Source: Polaribacter dokdonensis
Lineage (GTDB): Bacteria; Bacteroidota; Bacteroidia; Flavobacteriales; Flavobacteriaceae
Reading direction: 5' to 3'
NCBI RefSeq assembly: GCF_024362345.1
Contig: NZ_CP101505.1
Coordinates: forward strand, 2,253,501-2,317,500
DNA length: 64,000 nucleotides
Part shown: in pieces, positions 35,450 through 44,381 of the stretch
Layout: every line of letters begins with the position of its first letter
How positions within the stretch are numbered: the stretch's first letter is position 1
Notes under the pieces: model-generated
Seen by the model: the letters and a program-made list of their open reading frames with translations, nothing else
What the model was told of the DNA's origin: nothing
Database searches by the model: none
Position numbers and translations under genes: made by a program

Positions 35450-35539
35450 ATGCCAAGTGGTAAAAAAAGAAAGAGAGCAAAAATCTCTACGCACAAAAGA
35501 AAGAAAAGAGCTAGAGCTAATAGACACAAGAAAAAGTAA
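35450..35539 (+). CDS. 29-residue very basic protein, candidate small ribosomal protein (AURKAIP1/COX24-like)
   Basis: ATG 35450 to TAA 35537-35539. The product, MPSGKKRKRAKISTHKRKKR followed by ARANRHKKK, is about 60 percent Lys/Arg/His and has the periodic basic layout of the mitochondrial mS38 (AURKAIP1/COX24) C-terminus and of the actinobacterial small-subunit protein bS22. The frame sits between hup and a terminator that begins inside its stop codon region, so it is the last gene of the hup transcript. Its location near genes for nucleic-acid binding and RNA processing fits an RNA-binding role. The ribosomal assignment is inference from composition and pattern. Confidence 0.6.
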   Translation: MPSGKKRKRAKISTHKRKKRARANRHKKK

Positions 35540-35556
35540 GCGTTTGCTTACTTTTT
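35531..35556 (+). terminator. Rho-independent terminator of hup and the small basic gene
   Basis: AAGTAAGC (35534-35541), loop GTTT, GCTTACTT (35546-35553), then T-rich sequence. The left arm overlaps the stop codon of the small basic gene. Confidence 0.75.
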
Positions 35557-35599
35557 CGTTTATTGTTTAGCGAAAAAAAATTACAAGTTCATTGACATC

Positions 35600-35670
35600 G
35601 AGGTTACACAAACCTCAAATGGTATTATAAATACCTGACAATATTAATCCATCTGCACATTATTGTGCAG
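35600..35670 (+). promoter_or_regulatory. Three consecutive hairpins in the RNase G leader
   Basis: Three perfect stems follow each other before the start codon at 35689: GAGGTT/AACCTC (35600-35616), GGTATT/AATACC (35621-35635) and CTGCAC/GTGCAG (35653-35670). RNase E in E. coli controls its own mRNA through leader hairpins, and this leader could do the same for the RNase G homologue. Confidence 0.5.
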
Positions 35671-35688
35671 TGTTAAAACCAGTTCAGT

Positions 35689-37239
35689 ATGAAAACAGAA
35701 TTAATAATTCGTAGTAATTCATCTGATATTGATTTTGCCTTATTAAGAGATGGAAAACTTATTGAATTAAATAATGAAACAACTGATAACAAGTTCTCTG
35801 TTGGCGATATTTTTTTGGCCAAAATAGGAAAGGTGTTAACAGGTTTAAACGCTTCGTTTGTAAATGTTGGCTATCCAAAAGATGGTTTTTTACATTATCA
35901 TGATTTAGGAGCGCAAGTAAACTCATTAAACTCATTCATTAAGAAAGTAAGCACAGGTAGGTATAAAGAATTCACTTTAAAAAACTTTCGAAAGGAAGAA
36001 GACATCAACAAAGACGGTAGTATTAAAGATGTACTAAAAACAGGGCAAAACCTGTTAGTACAAATTGTAAAAGAACCAATTTCTACAAAAGGACCCAGAT
36101 TAAGTTCTGAATTGTCTATTGCAGGTAGATTTTTGGTCTTAGTTCCTTTTTCTAATAGAGTATCTGTATCTCAAAAAATTGAAGATCCTAAGGAAAAAGA
36201 ACGTTTAAAAAGATTAGCGAAAAGCATTAAACCAAAAGGGTTTGGTGTTATTTTAAGAACTGTTGCAGAAGGTAAAAAAGTAGCAGAATTAGATAAAGAT
36301 TTGCAAAATTCTTTAGATCGCTGGAAAACAATGTGTAAGAGAATACCTAACACAAACACTCCAACTAAAATTTTGAGCGAACTAAATAGAGCATCATCTA
36401 TTCTAAGAGATGTTATGAATGAATCCTTCACAAATATTGTAACAAATGATGAAACTTTGAAAGTAGAAATAAAAGAATATTTACAGGAAATTTATCCTGA
36501 AAAGGAAAAAATTGTAAAGCTTCATAAATCTACAGTTCCAATTTTTGAAAAATATGGAATAGAAAGACAAATAAAGACATCGTTTGGAAAAACAGTTTCT
36601 ATGAGCAAAGGTGCCTATTTAGTTATAGAGCATACAGAAGCTTTACACGTTATTGATGTTAATAGCGGAAACAGATCTAACAAAGCAGGTTCTCAAGAAG
36701 ATACAGCATTAGAAGTAAACTTAATTTCTGCCACAGAAATTGCACGTCAATTACAATTGCGTGATATGGGTGGTATTATAGTAGTTGACTTTATTGATAT
36801 GCATAAAGCTGAAAATAGAAATAAACTATTTCAGCATCTGAAAGAGCAAATGGCTTTAGATAGAACTAAACACAAAATTTTACCACCAACTAAATTTGGG
36901 TTAGTGCAAATTACAAGACAAAGGGTTAGACCTGAGTTAAGTATAAAAACTACCGAGCCAAATCCGAATAAAGATGGTCAAGTAGAAGCTCCTATTGTTT
37001 TATTAGATAAAATAGAGGCTGATTTAGAAAAATTCATTTCTAAATTAGAGCGCAGCAAATCAACCAATAAAAAGATTCAATTACATATTCATCCTTTTAT
37101 TGCTGCTTATTTAACTAAAGGAGTAAATTCAGTACGTTTTAAGTGGTACTTAAAACACAAAAAGTGGATTACAATTATACCTAGAGACGCTTACACATAT
37201 TTATATTATAAGTTTACTTCCGTAAAAGAAGAAGCTTAA
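35689..37239 (+). CDS. rng: Ribonuclease E/G family endoribonuclease (RNase G type)
   Basis: A 516-residue endoribonuclease that processes rRNA precursors and decays mRNA. N-terminal S1 RNA-binding domain (about 38-130, DIFLAKIGKVLTGLNASFVNVGYPKDGFLH), catalytic DNase I-like domain with metal ligands in HVIDVNSGNRSNK near residue 325 and VVDFIDMH near 365, and the C-terminal RNase H-like part ending near VRFKWYLKHKKW. It lacks the long scaffold tail of RNase E, so it is RNase G-sized. The CPxC zinc-link motif of E. coli RNase E is not present. Leader hairpins precede it and a strong terminator follows. Confidence 0.93.
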   Translation: MKTELIIRSNSSDIDFALLRDGKLIELNNETTDNKFSVGDIFLAKIGKVLTGLNASFVNVGYPKDGFLHYHDLGAQVNSLNSFIKKVSTGRYKEFTLKNFRKEEDINKDGSIKDVLKTGQNLLVQIVKEPISTKGPRLSSELSIAGRFLVLVPFSNRVSVSQKIEDPKEKERLKRLAKSIKPKGFGVILRTVAEGKKVAELDKDLQNSLDRWKTMCKRIPNTNTPTKILSELNRASSILRDVMNESFTNIVTNDETLKVEIKEYLQEIYPEKEKIVKLHKSTVPIFEKYGIERQIKTSFGKTVSMSKGAYLVIEHTEALHVIDVNSGNRSNKAGSQEDTALEVNLISATEIARQLQLRDMGGIIVVDFIDMHKAENRNKLFQHLKEQMALDRTKHKILPPTKFGLVQITRQRVRPELSIKTTEPNPNKDGQVEAPIVLLDKIEADLEKFISKLERSKSTNKKIQLHIHPFIAAYLTKGVNSVRFKWYLKHKKWITIIPRDAYTYLYYKFTSVKEEA

Positions 37240-37266
37240 AATATAATAAGGCAATAATTTTTTATC

Positions 37267-37300
37267 AAAAAACCCGCAACTTTTTAGTTGCGGGTTTTTC
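37267..37300. terminator. Bidirectional rho-independent terminator
   Basis: AAAACCCGCAACT pairs with AGTTGCGGGTTTTT around a short T-rich loop. It separates rng from the convergent nuclease/phosphatase gene. Confidence 0.9.
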
Positions 37301-37318
37301 TATTTAATAAAACTAATG

Positions 37319-38374
37319 TTATTGTTTCTCTTTAATCAAATACATGTAAACAGGATAATGATCTGAATACCCACCTGTATAACCTCCGTAAGAAAAACTT
37401 CTAAATGGGTAGCCCTTAAACTGTCCTTTTCTGTTGGTTAAAAAACGCTTATTAAAAATCATGGCTTTAAACATTTTATAATCAGAAAAATCTTTTTTGC
37501 CCTTATCTAATAAAGGTGATGAGATTAAAATCATATCAAATAAATTTATATTGTCTCTATACCCTAATGTATTAAAACCTCTTCTATGTAAATCTTCATA
37601 TGGGTTGTAAAAATCTAAATCACCAACCTCACTTTTATCACTTTTCGTCTTTAAAACTTCTTTAAAGCTTGAGTTTGTTGGGTCGTCATTAAAATCGCCC
37701 ATAGTTATAATTTTAGCATTTGGCTCTTTCTCTCTTATCTGAGCAATAATTTTTGTGTTTTGATAAGCGGCTTTTTCACGTAAAGGTCTGCTTTTTGCTT
37801 CTCCACCACTTCTAGAAGGCCAATGATTTACAATAACATGAATCAATTCATCATCTAAATATCCAGAAACTAATAATTGATCTCTAGTATATACTTTGTA
37901 TCCATTTCTATAAATGTTAGGGTTAAAGGCCTCATGATGTACAGGTTTAAAATATCTTTTTTGATAGAGTAAAGCAACATCAATTCCACGTTTGTCTGGA
38001 GAATCATAATGTATGATTCCATACCCTTTCTTGGCTAGGTTTTTAGATTTTACTAAATCTTCTAAAACGCTCAAATTTTCAACTTCAGATACACCTATTA
38101 ATGCAGGAGATGTATTTGCTTTATCCTCACCAATCTGCTTAATAACGCTACCTAGCTTATCAATTTTATCCCAATACACTTTTGATCTATTCGATTTTAG
38201 CTCCATCATTGGGCTAGCTTCATCATTAATAGTAGTATCGTTAATAGTATCGAATAGGTTTTCTAAGTTGTAGAAAGCAATAGTTCTAATATTGTATTGT
38301 TTACCTTTTTTTTGAGCTTGTGCAGTAAAAGCTACCATAAAAAGTAGCATTAAAAAAGATAGTGTATTTTTCAT
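37319..38374 (-). CDS. Exported endonuclease/exonuclease/phosphatase family protein
   Basis: A 351-residue protein with a signal peptide (about 1-20, ending FTAQAQ). It has the DNase I-like fold motifs in order: IAFYNLENLFD near residue 32, IGVSEVENLSVLEDLV, LVSGYLDDELIHVIVNHWPSRSGGEAKSRPLRE, KIITMGDFNDDPTNSSFKEVL and a final YSDHYPVYMYL. The conserved Glu, Asp, Asn and His residues are present, so it is probably active on nucleic acids or phosphoesters outside the cytoplasm. It is divergent from a TonB receptor and DUF5689 lipoprotein, suggesting degradation plus uptake of nucleic-acid or phosphate compounds. Confidence 0.85.
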   Translation of the reverse strand: MKNTLSFLMLLFMVAFTAQAQKKGKQYNIRTIAFYNLENLFDTINDTTINDEASPMMELKSNRSKVYWDKIDKLGSVIKQIGEDKANTSPALIGVSEVENLSVLEDLVKSKNLAKKGYGIIHYDSPDKRGIDVALLYQKRYFKPVHHEAFNPNIYRNGYKVYTRDQLLVSGYLDDELIHVIVNHWPSRSGGEAKSRPLREKAAYQNTKIIAQIREKEPNAKIITMGDFNDDPTNSSFKEVLKTKSDKSEVGDLDFYNPYEDLHRRGFNTLGYRDNINLFDMILISSPLLDKGKKDFSDYKMFKAMIFNKRFLTNRKGQFKGYPFRSFSYGGYTGGYSDHYPVYMYLIKEKQ

Positions 38375-38426
38375 TTCTTTAAGTTTTTTGCAATATTATA
38401 AAACAAATTGGATGCCAAAAATTATA

Positions 38427-38445
38427 TAATGTTATTTTAACATTA
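38427..38445. promoter_or_regulatory. Perfect 19-bp inverted repeat between nuclease and TonB receptor genes
   Basis: TAATGTTA (38427-38434), TTT, TAACATTA (38438-38445). It lies in the 141-bp divergent region, ending 18 bp before the -7 element of the TonB gene, about where an activator or repressor would bind. It is probably an operator for one or both genes. Confidence 0.5.
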
Positions 38446-38463
38446 GGGTTTCTTAAAATATGT

Positions 38464-38471
38464 TAATTTTG
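38464..38471 (+). promoter_or_regulatory. -7 promoter element of the TonB receptor/DUF5689 operon
   Basis: TAATTTTG matches TAnnTTTG, about 45 bp before the ATG at 38516. There is no TTG at the -33 position; the perfect inverted repeat ends close to it. Confidence 0.5.
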
Positions 38472-38515
38472 CGCCAAATTAATATTTAATATTATTTAAA
38501 TTTAAAAAAAAATTT

Positions 38516-41269
38516 ATGAAACAAACTGTTTTAACAGTATTAATGTTTTGCTGCTTTATTATTGGGTTGCAGGCACAAAATACTGTAAAAGGAATTGTTG
38601 TTGATGGCGATTCTGAAAAACCTTTAAAAGATGTTTCTGTTACTGTAAGCAAAAACAGTGCTTACGTTGTAAAAACTAACCAAAATGGTGTTTTTACTTT
38701 AGAAAAACTAAGTAATGGTAGCTACATCTTACAAATTAAATTAGAGGGTTATGAAGCTCAAAATTTTCCTGTTGAACTTTCTGGTAACTCTATTGATTTA
38801 GGAACAATTTTATTATATAAAGATTTTTCTATAGATCAAGATTTAAGTCTTATTACAATTACAGACGATGAATTAAATGATGATGCAAGTGCAGCAGATA
38901 ATATTGCTGGTTTATTGCAAGCAACTAGAGATATTTATTTAAGAACGGCTGCTTTTGAATTCAGTTCTTCTTTCTTTAGAATTAAAGGTTTAGATTCTGG
39001 TAATGGTAAAGTGCTTATTAACGGAATTGAAATGAACAAGTTGTATGATGGAAGAGCTCAATGGAGCAATTGGGGTGGTTTAAATGACGTTTTAAGAAAT
39101 CAAGAATTTAGTAATGGATTATCACCATCTAACTATACATTTGGTGGTGTTTTAGGTTCTACAAATATAGATACAAGAGCATCTGAGCAAAGAGCAGGTA
39201 CTCGTATTTCTTACTCTTCATCTAACAGAAGTTATGTGCACAGAGTTATGGCTACACATTCTACAGGAACTTTAGAAGGTGGTTGGTCTATGACTTTTTC
39301 TGGGAGTAGAAGAAGTGGTTTAGAAGGTTTTAATGAAGGTACAACTTACAATGCTTATTCATTATTTGCTTCTATAGAAAAGAAAATAAACGATAATCAC
39401 AGTTTGAATTTCACATCAATCTTTACACCAAACAGAAGAGGTAAATCATCTCCAAATACACAAGAGGTATTTGATTTAAAGGGGATTAAATACAATGATT
39501 ATTGGGGATATTTAAACGATAGAAAAGTAAACTCAAGAATTAAAGAAGTAGAAGAGCCAATCATTATGCTAAACCATTATTGGGACATGAATGATAAAAC
39601 TTCGCTACAAACAAACATTGCTTATCAGTTTGGAAAAATTGGTAACAGTCGTTTAGATTTTAATGGAGGTGCAAACCCTAGTCCTACTTACTATCAATAT
39701 TTACCAAGTTTCTTTGAAAGAAATGATGATTTAGAAGGCGCTTATGAAGCAAGAGAGCGTTTTCAAAACGATGGTCAATTAGATTGGAATAGAATTTTTG
39801 ATGCAAATATTACAAATAGAGCAGCTGGTTTAAACAATGCCTATGTTTTGTATGAGGATAGAAATGATGATAAACAACTAACAGTTAACTCAATTTTAAA
39901 TTCAGAATTAACAGATAATATCACTCTAAATGCAAAGTTAGAATACAAAAGATTACGTTCTCATAGTTTTGCAGAGGTTATAGATTTGTTGGGAGGTACA
40001 GGTTATTTAGACATAAATCCTTTCGCAGATACTATGGATGCTATGCAAAATAACTTATTAGACCCTAATAGAATTGTAGGTGTTGGAGATACATTTAGAT
40101 ACAACTACAAACTAAATTCTGATGTAATTGGCGCTTTTACACAAGCACAATTTAAATACAATAAAGTAGATTTTTATGGAGCAGTAAATGTTACAAGAAC
40201 TACACATCAAAGAGAAGGTTTATATCAAAATGGGCGTTTTGTAAACAACTCATTAGGTTTATCTGATAAGATAGATTTTACAAACTATGGTTTAAAAGCT
40301 GGTGCAACTTACAAGATTACTGGTCGTCATTTAATTGATGCTAATGTTGCCTACATGACACAGGCACCTACTATTAGAAACTCTTTTTCTAACTCAAGAG
40401 AAAACAATACAATTGTAGAAGATTTACAGAGCGAAAAAGTTTTCTCTACAGACTTAAGTTACATTGTTAGAAGTCCAATTATTACATCAAGGTTAACTGC
40501 ATATTATACAAATGTACAAGATGCAACTGAAATTTCTTTTTACTTCGCAGATGGTGTTGGAGGAGATAATACAGCTTTTGTACAAGAGGTTTTATCTGGT
40601 ATAGAAAGAAATCATATAGGTTTAGAATTAGGTATAGAAGCACAAGTTACTTCAACTATTAAATTAAAAGGTGCAGCTTCAATTGGGCAATTTACTTATG
40701 GTAATAATCCAGATTTATACTTAACATCAGATGTTGCAGACAATGGAGGTTTTGATAGCAACTTTAGATCTAAAAACTACGTAGCTTTATTAGAAAACTA
40801 CAAATTAGCTTCAGGACCACAAAACGCATACTCTGTAGGTTTTGAGTATAGAGACCCAGATTATTGGTGGATTGGAGCAACAACCAACTTCTTTACAAAT
40901 ACATATGTAGATGTAGCACCATTAACAAGATCTGCCAATTTCTATGAAGATGCAGATGGCTTACCATTTAGCGATTACGATCCAGAATTAGCAAGAGAAT
41001 TATTACAACAAGAAAAGTTTGATGACTATATGGTTGTAAACTTAATTGGAGGTAAATCTTGGAAAATAGGAGATAAGTTTGTTAGTGTTTTTGCAACAGT
41101 AAATAACTTATTTGGAGAAGAATACAAATCAGGTGGATTTGAGCAAGGAAGAAACGCAAACTTCAGACAATTAAGAGATGATAAAGCGTTAGATACTCCA
41201 GTTTTTGGAAACAAATATTGGTATGGTAGAGGTACAACGTACTTTTTAAATGTGAACTTAAGATTTTAA
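38516..41269 (+). CDS. TonB-dependent outer-membrane receptor
   Basis: A 917-residue outer-membrane transporter: signal peptide about 1-20 (ending GLQAQ), carboxypeptidase-regulatory-like domain about 22-105 (GIVVDGDSEKPLKDVSVTVSKN, LSNGSYILQIKLEGYEAQNF), plug domain about 120-235 (RIKGLDSGNGKVLINGIEMNKLYDGRAQWSNWGG), then the barrel ending in FLNVNLRF. The product of the next gene, a DUF5689 lipoprotein, starts at the TAATG overlap or 21 bp later, so both are co-translated. The divergent gene encodes an exported nuclease/phosphatase. Import of nucleic-acid breakdown products is a reasonable guess, not shown. Confidence 0.85.
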   Translation: MKQTVLTVLMFCCFIIGLQAQNTVKGIVVDGDSEKPLKDVSVTVSKNSAYVVKTNQNGVFTLEKLSNGSYILQIKLEGYEAQNFPVELSGNSIDLGTILLYKDFSIDQDLSLITITDDELNDDASAADNIAGLLQATRDIYLRTAAFEFSSSFFRIKGLDSGNGKVLINGIEMNKLYDGRAQWSNWGGLNDVLRNQEFSNGLSPSNYTFGGVLGSTNIDTRASEQRAGTRISYSSSNRSYVHRVMATHSTGTLEGGWSMTFSGSRRSGLEGFNEGTTYNAYSLFASIEKKINDNHSLNFTSIFTPNRRGKSSPNTQEVFDLKGIKYNDYWGYLNDRKVNSRIKEVEEPIIMLNHYWDMNDKTSLQTNIAYQFGKIGNSRLDFNGGANPSPTYYQYLPSFFERNDDLEGAYEARERFQNDGQLDWNRIFDANITNRAAGLNNAYVLYEDRNDDKQLTVNSILNSELTDNITLNAKLEYKRLRSHSFAEVIDLLGGTGYLDINPFADTMDAMQNNLLDPNRIVGVGDTFRYNYKLNSDVIGAFTQAQFKYNKVDFYGAVNVTRTTHQREGLYQNGRFVNNSLGLSDKIDFTNYGLKAGATYKITGRHLIDANVAYMTQAPTIRNSFSNSRENNTIVEDLQSEKVFSTDLSYIVRSPIITSRLTAYYTNVQDATEISFYFADGVGGDNTAFVQEVLSGIERNHIGLELGIEAQVTSTIKLKGAASIGQFTYGNNPDLYLTSDVADNGGFDSNFRSKNYVALLENYKLASGPQNAYSVGFEYRDPDYWWIGATTNFFTNTYVDVAPLTRSANFYEDADGLPFSDYDPELARELLQQEKFDDYMVVNLIGGKSWKIGDKFVSVFATVNNLFGEEYKSGGFEQGRNANFRQLRDDKALDTPVFGNKYWYGRGTTYFLNVNLRF

Positions 41270-41289
41270 TGATATTAAATAAATTAATT

Positions 41290-42711
41290 ATGAAAACAAA
41301 TAAAACAATCATCTTATTATTAGCTTTAGTTGCTAGTATATCTTTTACTTCTTGTGTAGAGGATGGAGATTTTACTGTACCTCAAAGCATAGGAGCAGAA
41401 GAAAATGCAGCAGTTGAAACAATAGAAGCAGAACTTGCAGACCCAAATAGCGGTTTAACAGAAATTTCTATTGCTAATTTAGCAGGCTTAGTTGTTAATG
41501 GGCAAGCAACAGAAATTACATCTAACATTGTTGTAAAAGGTTATGTAACATCATCAGATGAAACAGGTAATTTTTACAAAGAGTTTTTTATTCAAGACAA
41601 ACCAGAAAATCCTACAGCTGCAATTAAAGTAGCTTTAGAGTTGGTAGATTCTTACAACAAATTTAATATTGGTAGAGAAGTTTACGTAAGATTAAATGGT
41701 TTATATGTTGGTGAAGTTCGTTCTGGAGATGGAGTTGCTACAATTGGTGGTGATAAAAACGATGATGGTGATGAAGTAGAAAATTTATCTTTAAACCAAT
41801 TAGACACTCAATTATTTAGATCATCTAATACAGAAACTATTGTACCATTAAGTGTTAAGTTCTCAGAAATTAATGATAGTCATATTGGTATGTTTATTCA
41901 GGTTGATAATGCACAGTTTCCAACTACTTTAGCTGGTAAAACATATGTAGATGCTAATGATCAATTTGATACTCAAAGAACATTACAAAGTTGTGATGGT
42001 TTTGGTTTTACAACCTTTATTTTAGAAACTTCTGCTTTTGCAAGCTTTAAATTCGCAACATTACCAGCAGGTGGTGGTTCTATTGCAGGTGTAGTCTCTA
42101 AAACTTTTAATGGTAGTGATTTAGTATTAGCTTTAAATAGCAATGCAGATGTTGATATGTCTGGTTCAAGATGTACACCTTTAGATATTAATGATTTTAG
42201 CGTAATTGTAGAAGAAGATTTCGATTCAGGTGTAGACAACTCTACATTTAACTTTCCAGGTTGGACTAACTTCGCAGAAGAAGGAAGTGAATTATGGACA
42301 GAGCAAGTTTTTAGTGGAAATGGTTATGCAGAGTTTAGTTCTTTTAGATCTGGAGATGATGTAAATATTGCTTGGTTAATTTCACCAAGTATTGATATGG
42401 ATGCACAAACTAATGAGTTTTTAAACTTTCAAGTAGCACAACATCACTTAGATTCTGTAGACAATACTTTAGAGTTATTTGTTTCTACTGATTATGATGG
42501 TTCTAATGTTGCAGCTGCAACTTGGCAGCCAGTTTCTGCAAATTTACCTGTACCAAGTGATTCTTGGTACGCATTTAAAGATTCTGGTTTAGTAGATTTA
42601 TCTACATATACAGGTACACTTTATGTTGGATTTAAAGTAACAGGTTCAGGTAATGACGATACTTTAGATGGAGCATACATGATAGATGATTTTAAAGTTT
42701 TAGCACAATAA
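41290..42711 (+). CDS. DUF5689-type lipoprotein, partner of the TonB receptor
   Basis: About 473 residues from ATG 41290; an in-frame ATG at 41269 overlapping the receptor stop would put seven extra residues before the MKTNKTIILLL signal. Lipobox TSC then VEDGDF, an acidic start suggesting surface export. Residues about 50-290 fit DUF5689, an OB-like domain (TSNIVVKGYVTSSDETGNFYKEFFIQDKPENPTAAIKVAL); residues about 300-473 look like a jelly-roll, choice-of-anchor/cleaved-adhesin type domain (NFPGWTNFAEEGSELWTEQVF, SPSIDMDAQTNEFLNFQVAQ). Probably the surface-exposed ligand binder for the receptor. Confidence 0.75.
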   Translation: MKTNKTIILLLALVASISFTSCVEDGDFTVPQSIGAEENAAVETIEAELADPNSGLTEISIANLAGLVVNGQATEITSNIVVKGYVTSSDETGNFYKEFFIQDKPENPTAAIKVALELVDSYNKFNIGREVYVRLNGLYVGEVRSGDGVATIGGDKNDDGDEVENLSLNQLDTQLFRSSNTETIVPLSVKFSEINDSHIGMFIQVDNAQFPTTLAGKTYVDANDQFDTQRTLQSCDGFGFTTFILETSAFASFKFATLPAGGGSIAGVVSKTFNGSDLVLALNSNADVDMSGSRCTPLDINDFSVIVEEDFDSGVDNSTFNFPGWTNFAEEGSELWTEQVFSGNGYAEFSSFRSGDDVNIAWLISPSIDMDAQTNEFLNFQVAQHHLDSVDNTLELFVSTDYDGSNVAAATWQPVSANLPVPSDSWYAFKDSGLVDLSTYTGTLYVGFKVTGSGNDDTLDGAYMIDDFKVLAQ

Positions 42712-42733
42712 GCTTACTTTTTTAAATAAATAT

Positions 42734-42767
42734 AAAACCAGTAAAGTTTTCTTTACTGGTTTTTTTA
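42734..42767 (+). terminator. Rho-independent terminator
   Basis: ACCAGTAAAG (42737-42746), loop TTTT, CTTTACTGGT (42751-42760), followed by a T run. It ends the TonB/DUF5689 transcript just before mce. Confidence 0.88.
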
Positions 42768-42777
42768 TTTTTACACT

Positions 42778-43179
42778 ATGAATAAGATAGAACACATAGG
42801 TATTGCAGTTAAAGATTTAGAAAAATCAAATAAAGTATTTGCCTCACTTTTTGGTGAAGAACATTATAAAGTAGAAGAAGTCTTATCAGAAGGTGTTAAA
42901 ACCTCTTTCTTTAAAAATGGTCCTAATAAAATTGAGCTTTTAGAAGCTACAAATCCAGAAAGCCCAATTGCAAAATTTATTGCAAAAAAAGGTGAAGGTA
43001 TTCATCATATTGCATTTGCAGTAGATGATATTTTAAGTGAAATTAAGCGCTTAAAAGAAGAAGGGTTTATCGTTTTAAATGAAGAGCCAAAAAAGGGTGC
43101 AGACAATAAATTAGTGGCCTTTTTGCATCCTAAATCTACAAATGGAGTACTAATAGAATTGTGTCAAGAAATCAAATAG
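42778..43179 (+). CDS. mce: Methylmalonyl-CoA epimerase
   Basis: A 133-residue VOC-fold enzyme that interconverts (2R)- and (2S)-methylmalonyl-CoA in propionate metabolism. Metal-binding residues are visible in IEHIGIAVKDLEKS (His), GEGIHHIAFAVDDI (His) and VLIELCQ (Glu). Length is normal. The methylmalonyl-CoA mutase genes are not in the window. The gene is a short distance upstream of ftsX but has no evident functional link with it. Confidence 0.92.
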   Translation: MNKIEHIGIAVKDLEKSNKVFASLFGEEHYKVEEVLSEGVKTSFFKNGPNKIELLEATNPESPIAKFIAKKGEGIHHIAFAVDDILSEIKRLKEEGFIVLNEEPKKGADNKLVAFLHPKSTNGVLIELCQEIK

Positions 43180-43252
43180 TTAAAATACTGCAAACTCTTC
43201 TTAACAACTGATTTCTAATTATTATCTTGCAAACGATTAAACCTTAAAATCA

Positions 43253-44131
43253 ATGTCCAAAAAATTTGATTCTTATCAAAAAAGACGCTTACAATCTTCT
43301 TACATTTCTGTTGTAATTAGTATTGCTTTGGTGCTATTTATGGTGGGTATTTTAAGTTTAATTGTTTTAAAAAGCACTAAAGTTGCTAACTATGTAAAAG
43401 AGAAAGTTGCCATTACTCTTTTTATAAAAGATAACGTTACTCAAAAACAGATTAAAACTTTTAGAGAATCTTTACTAGAAGAAGAATTTACTAAAAAGGC
43501 TATTTATACAAGTAAAGCACAAGCTGCAAAAAGATTTAGTGAGCAAATAGGAGAGGATTTTTTAGAATTTCTAGGAGAAAATCCACTAAAAAATGGTGTA
43601 GATATTTACTTAAAAGCAGATTATGTTACACCAGAAAAAGTAGCAGAATTAGAACAAAGATTTCAAAAAAATGCTTTTGTAGCGGATGTTTCTTATGATA
43701 AACCACTAATAAATCTACTGACAAAAAATATAAAACGAATTAGTTTTTGGTTATTAGTTTTAAGTAGCTTTTTTGCCTTGGTTGCAATGATATTAATCAA
43801 CAGCTCAATACGTTTATCAATCTATTCAAAAAGGTTTAATATTAAAACCATGCAAATGGTTGGAGCTACTAAAAGCTTTATTAGAAGACCATTTATTTTC
43901 AGAAGTTTAAAATTAGGTTTATTGGGTGCACTAATTGCATTAATGGGTATTGCAGTTATTATTTACTATTTAGATAAGTATATACCAGCCATAAATTTTT
44001 TAGAAGATTATATTACTTTAGGCTATATTTCTGGCATCGTAATTATATCTTCTCTGATTATTACTTGGATCAGTACATTCCTTGCAACACAACGTTTTTT
44101 AAATTTGCAAACAGACGAATTATATTATTAA
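43253..44131 (+). CDS. ftsX: Cell division ABC transporter permease-like protein FtsX
   Basis: A 292-residue inner-membrane protein: N-terminal cytoplasmic part, TM1 near 20-42, extracellular domain about 50-165 (VAITLFIKDNVTQKQIKTFRESL), then three helices about 175-285, the FtsX topology. With FtsE it activates peptidoglycan hydrolases at division. FtsE is not adjacent. It is the first gene of a conserved Bacteroidota block ftsX-DUF3098-uppP-truB with gaps of only a few base pairs. Confidence 0.93.
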   Translation: MSKKFDSYQKRRLQSSYISVVISIALVLFMVGILSLIVLKSTKVANYVKEKVAITLFIKDNVTQKQIKTFRESLLEEEFTKKAIYTSKAQAAKRFSEQIGEDFLEFLGENPLKNGVDIYLKADYVTPEKVAELEQRFQKNAFVADVSYDKPLINLLTKNIKRISFWLLVLSSFFALVAMILINSSIRLSIYSKRFNIKTMQMVGATKSFIRRPFIFRSLKLGLLGALIALMGIAVIIYYLDKYIPAINFLEDYITLGYISGIVIISSLIITWISTFLATQRFLNLQTDELYY

Positions 44132-44135
44132 TATT

Positions 44136-44378
44136 ATGAAAAATAAAGTAAAGCAAAAGCCAGAATTTTTATTTGGTAAACGAAATTATATCATAATGCT
44201 TATAGGTATTGTGTTTATTACTGCAGGTTTTATTTTTATGTCTGGTGGAGGTAGTGATGATCCAAATGTGTTTAATGAAGAAATCTACAATTGGCAGAGA
44301 ATTCGTTTAGCACCAACTTTAGTAATTATAGGATTAGCAATAGAGATTTACGCAATTTTAGCAGATCCTAAAAAATAA
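44136..44378 (+). CDS. DUF3098 membrane protein
   Basis: An 80-residue protein with two helices (about 18-36 and 58-75). The start MKNKVKQKPEFLFGKRNYIIMLIGIV and the middle MSGGGSDDPNVFNEEIYNWQRIRLAP are typical of DUF3098, a small Bacteroidota family that almost always lies between ftsX and uppP. The function is unknown; the position points to cell-envelope assembly. Gaps to its neighbours are 4 and 3 bp. Confidence 0.85.
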   Translation: MKNKVKQKPEFLFGKRNYIIMLIGIVFITAGFIFMSGGGSDDPNVFNEEIYNWQRIRLAPTLVIIGLAIEIYAILADPKK

Positions 44379-44381
44379 ATT

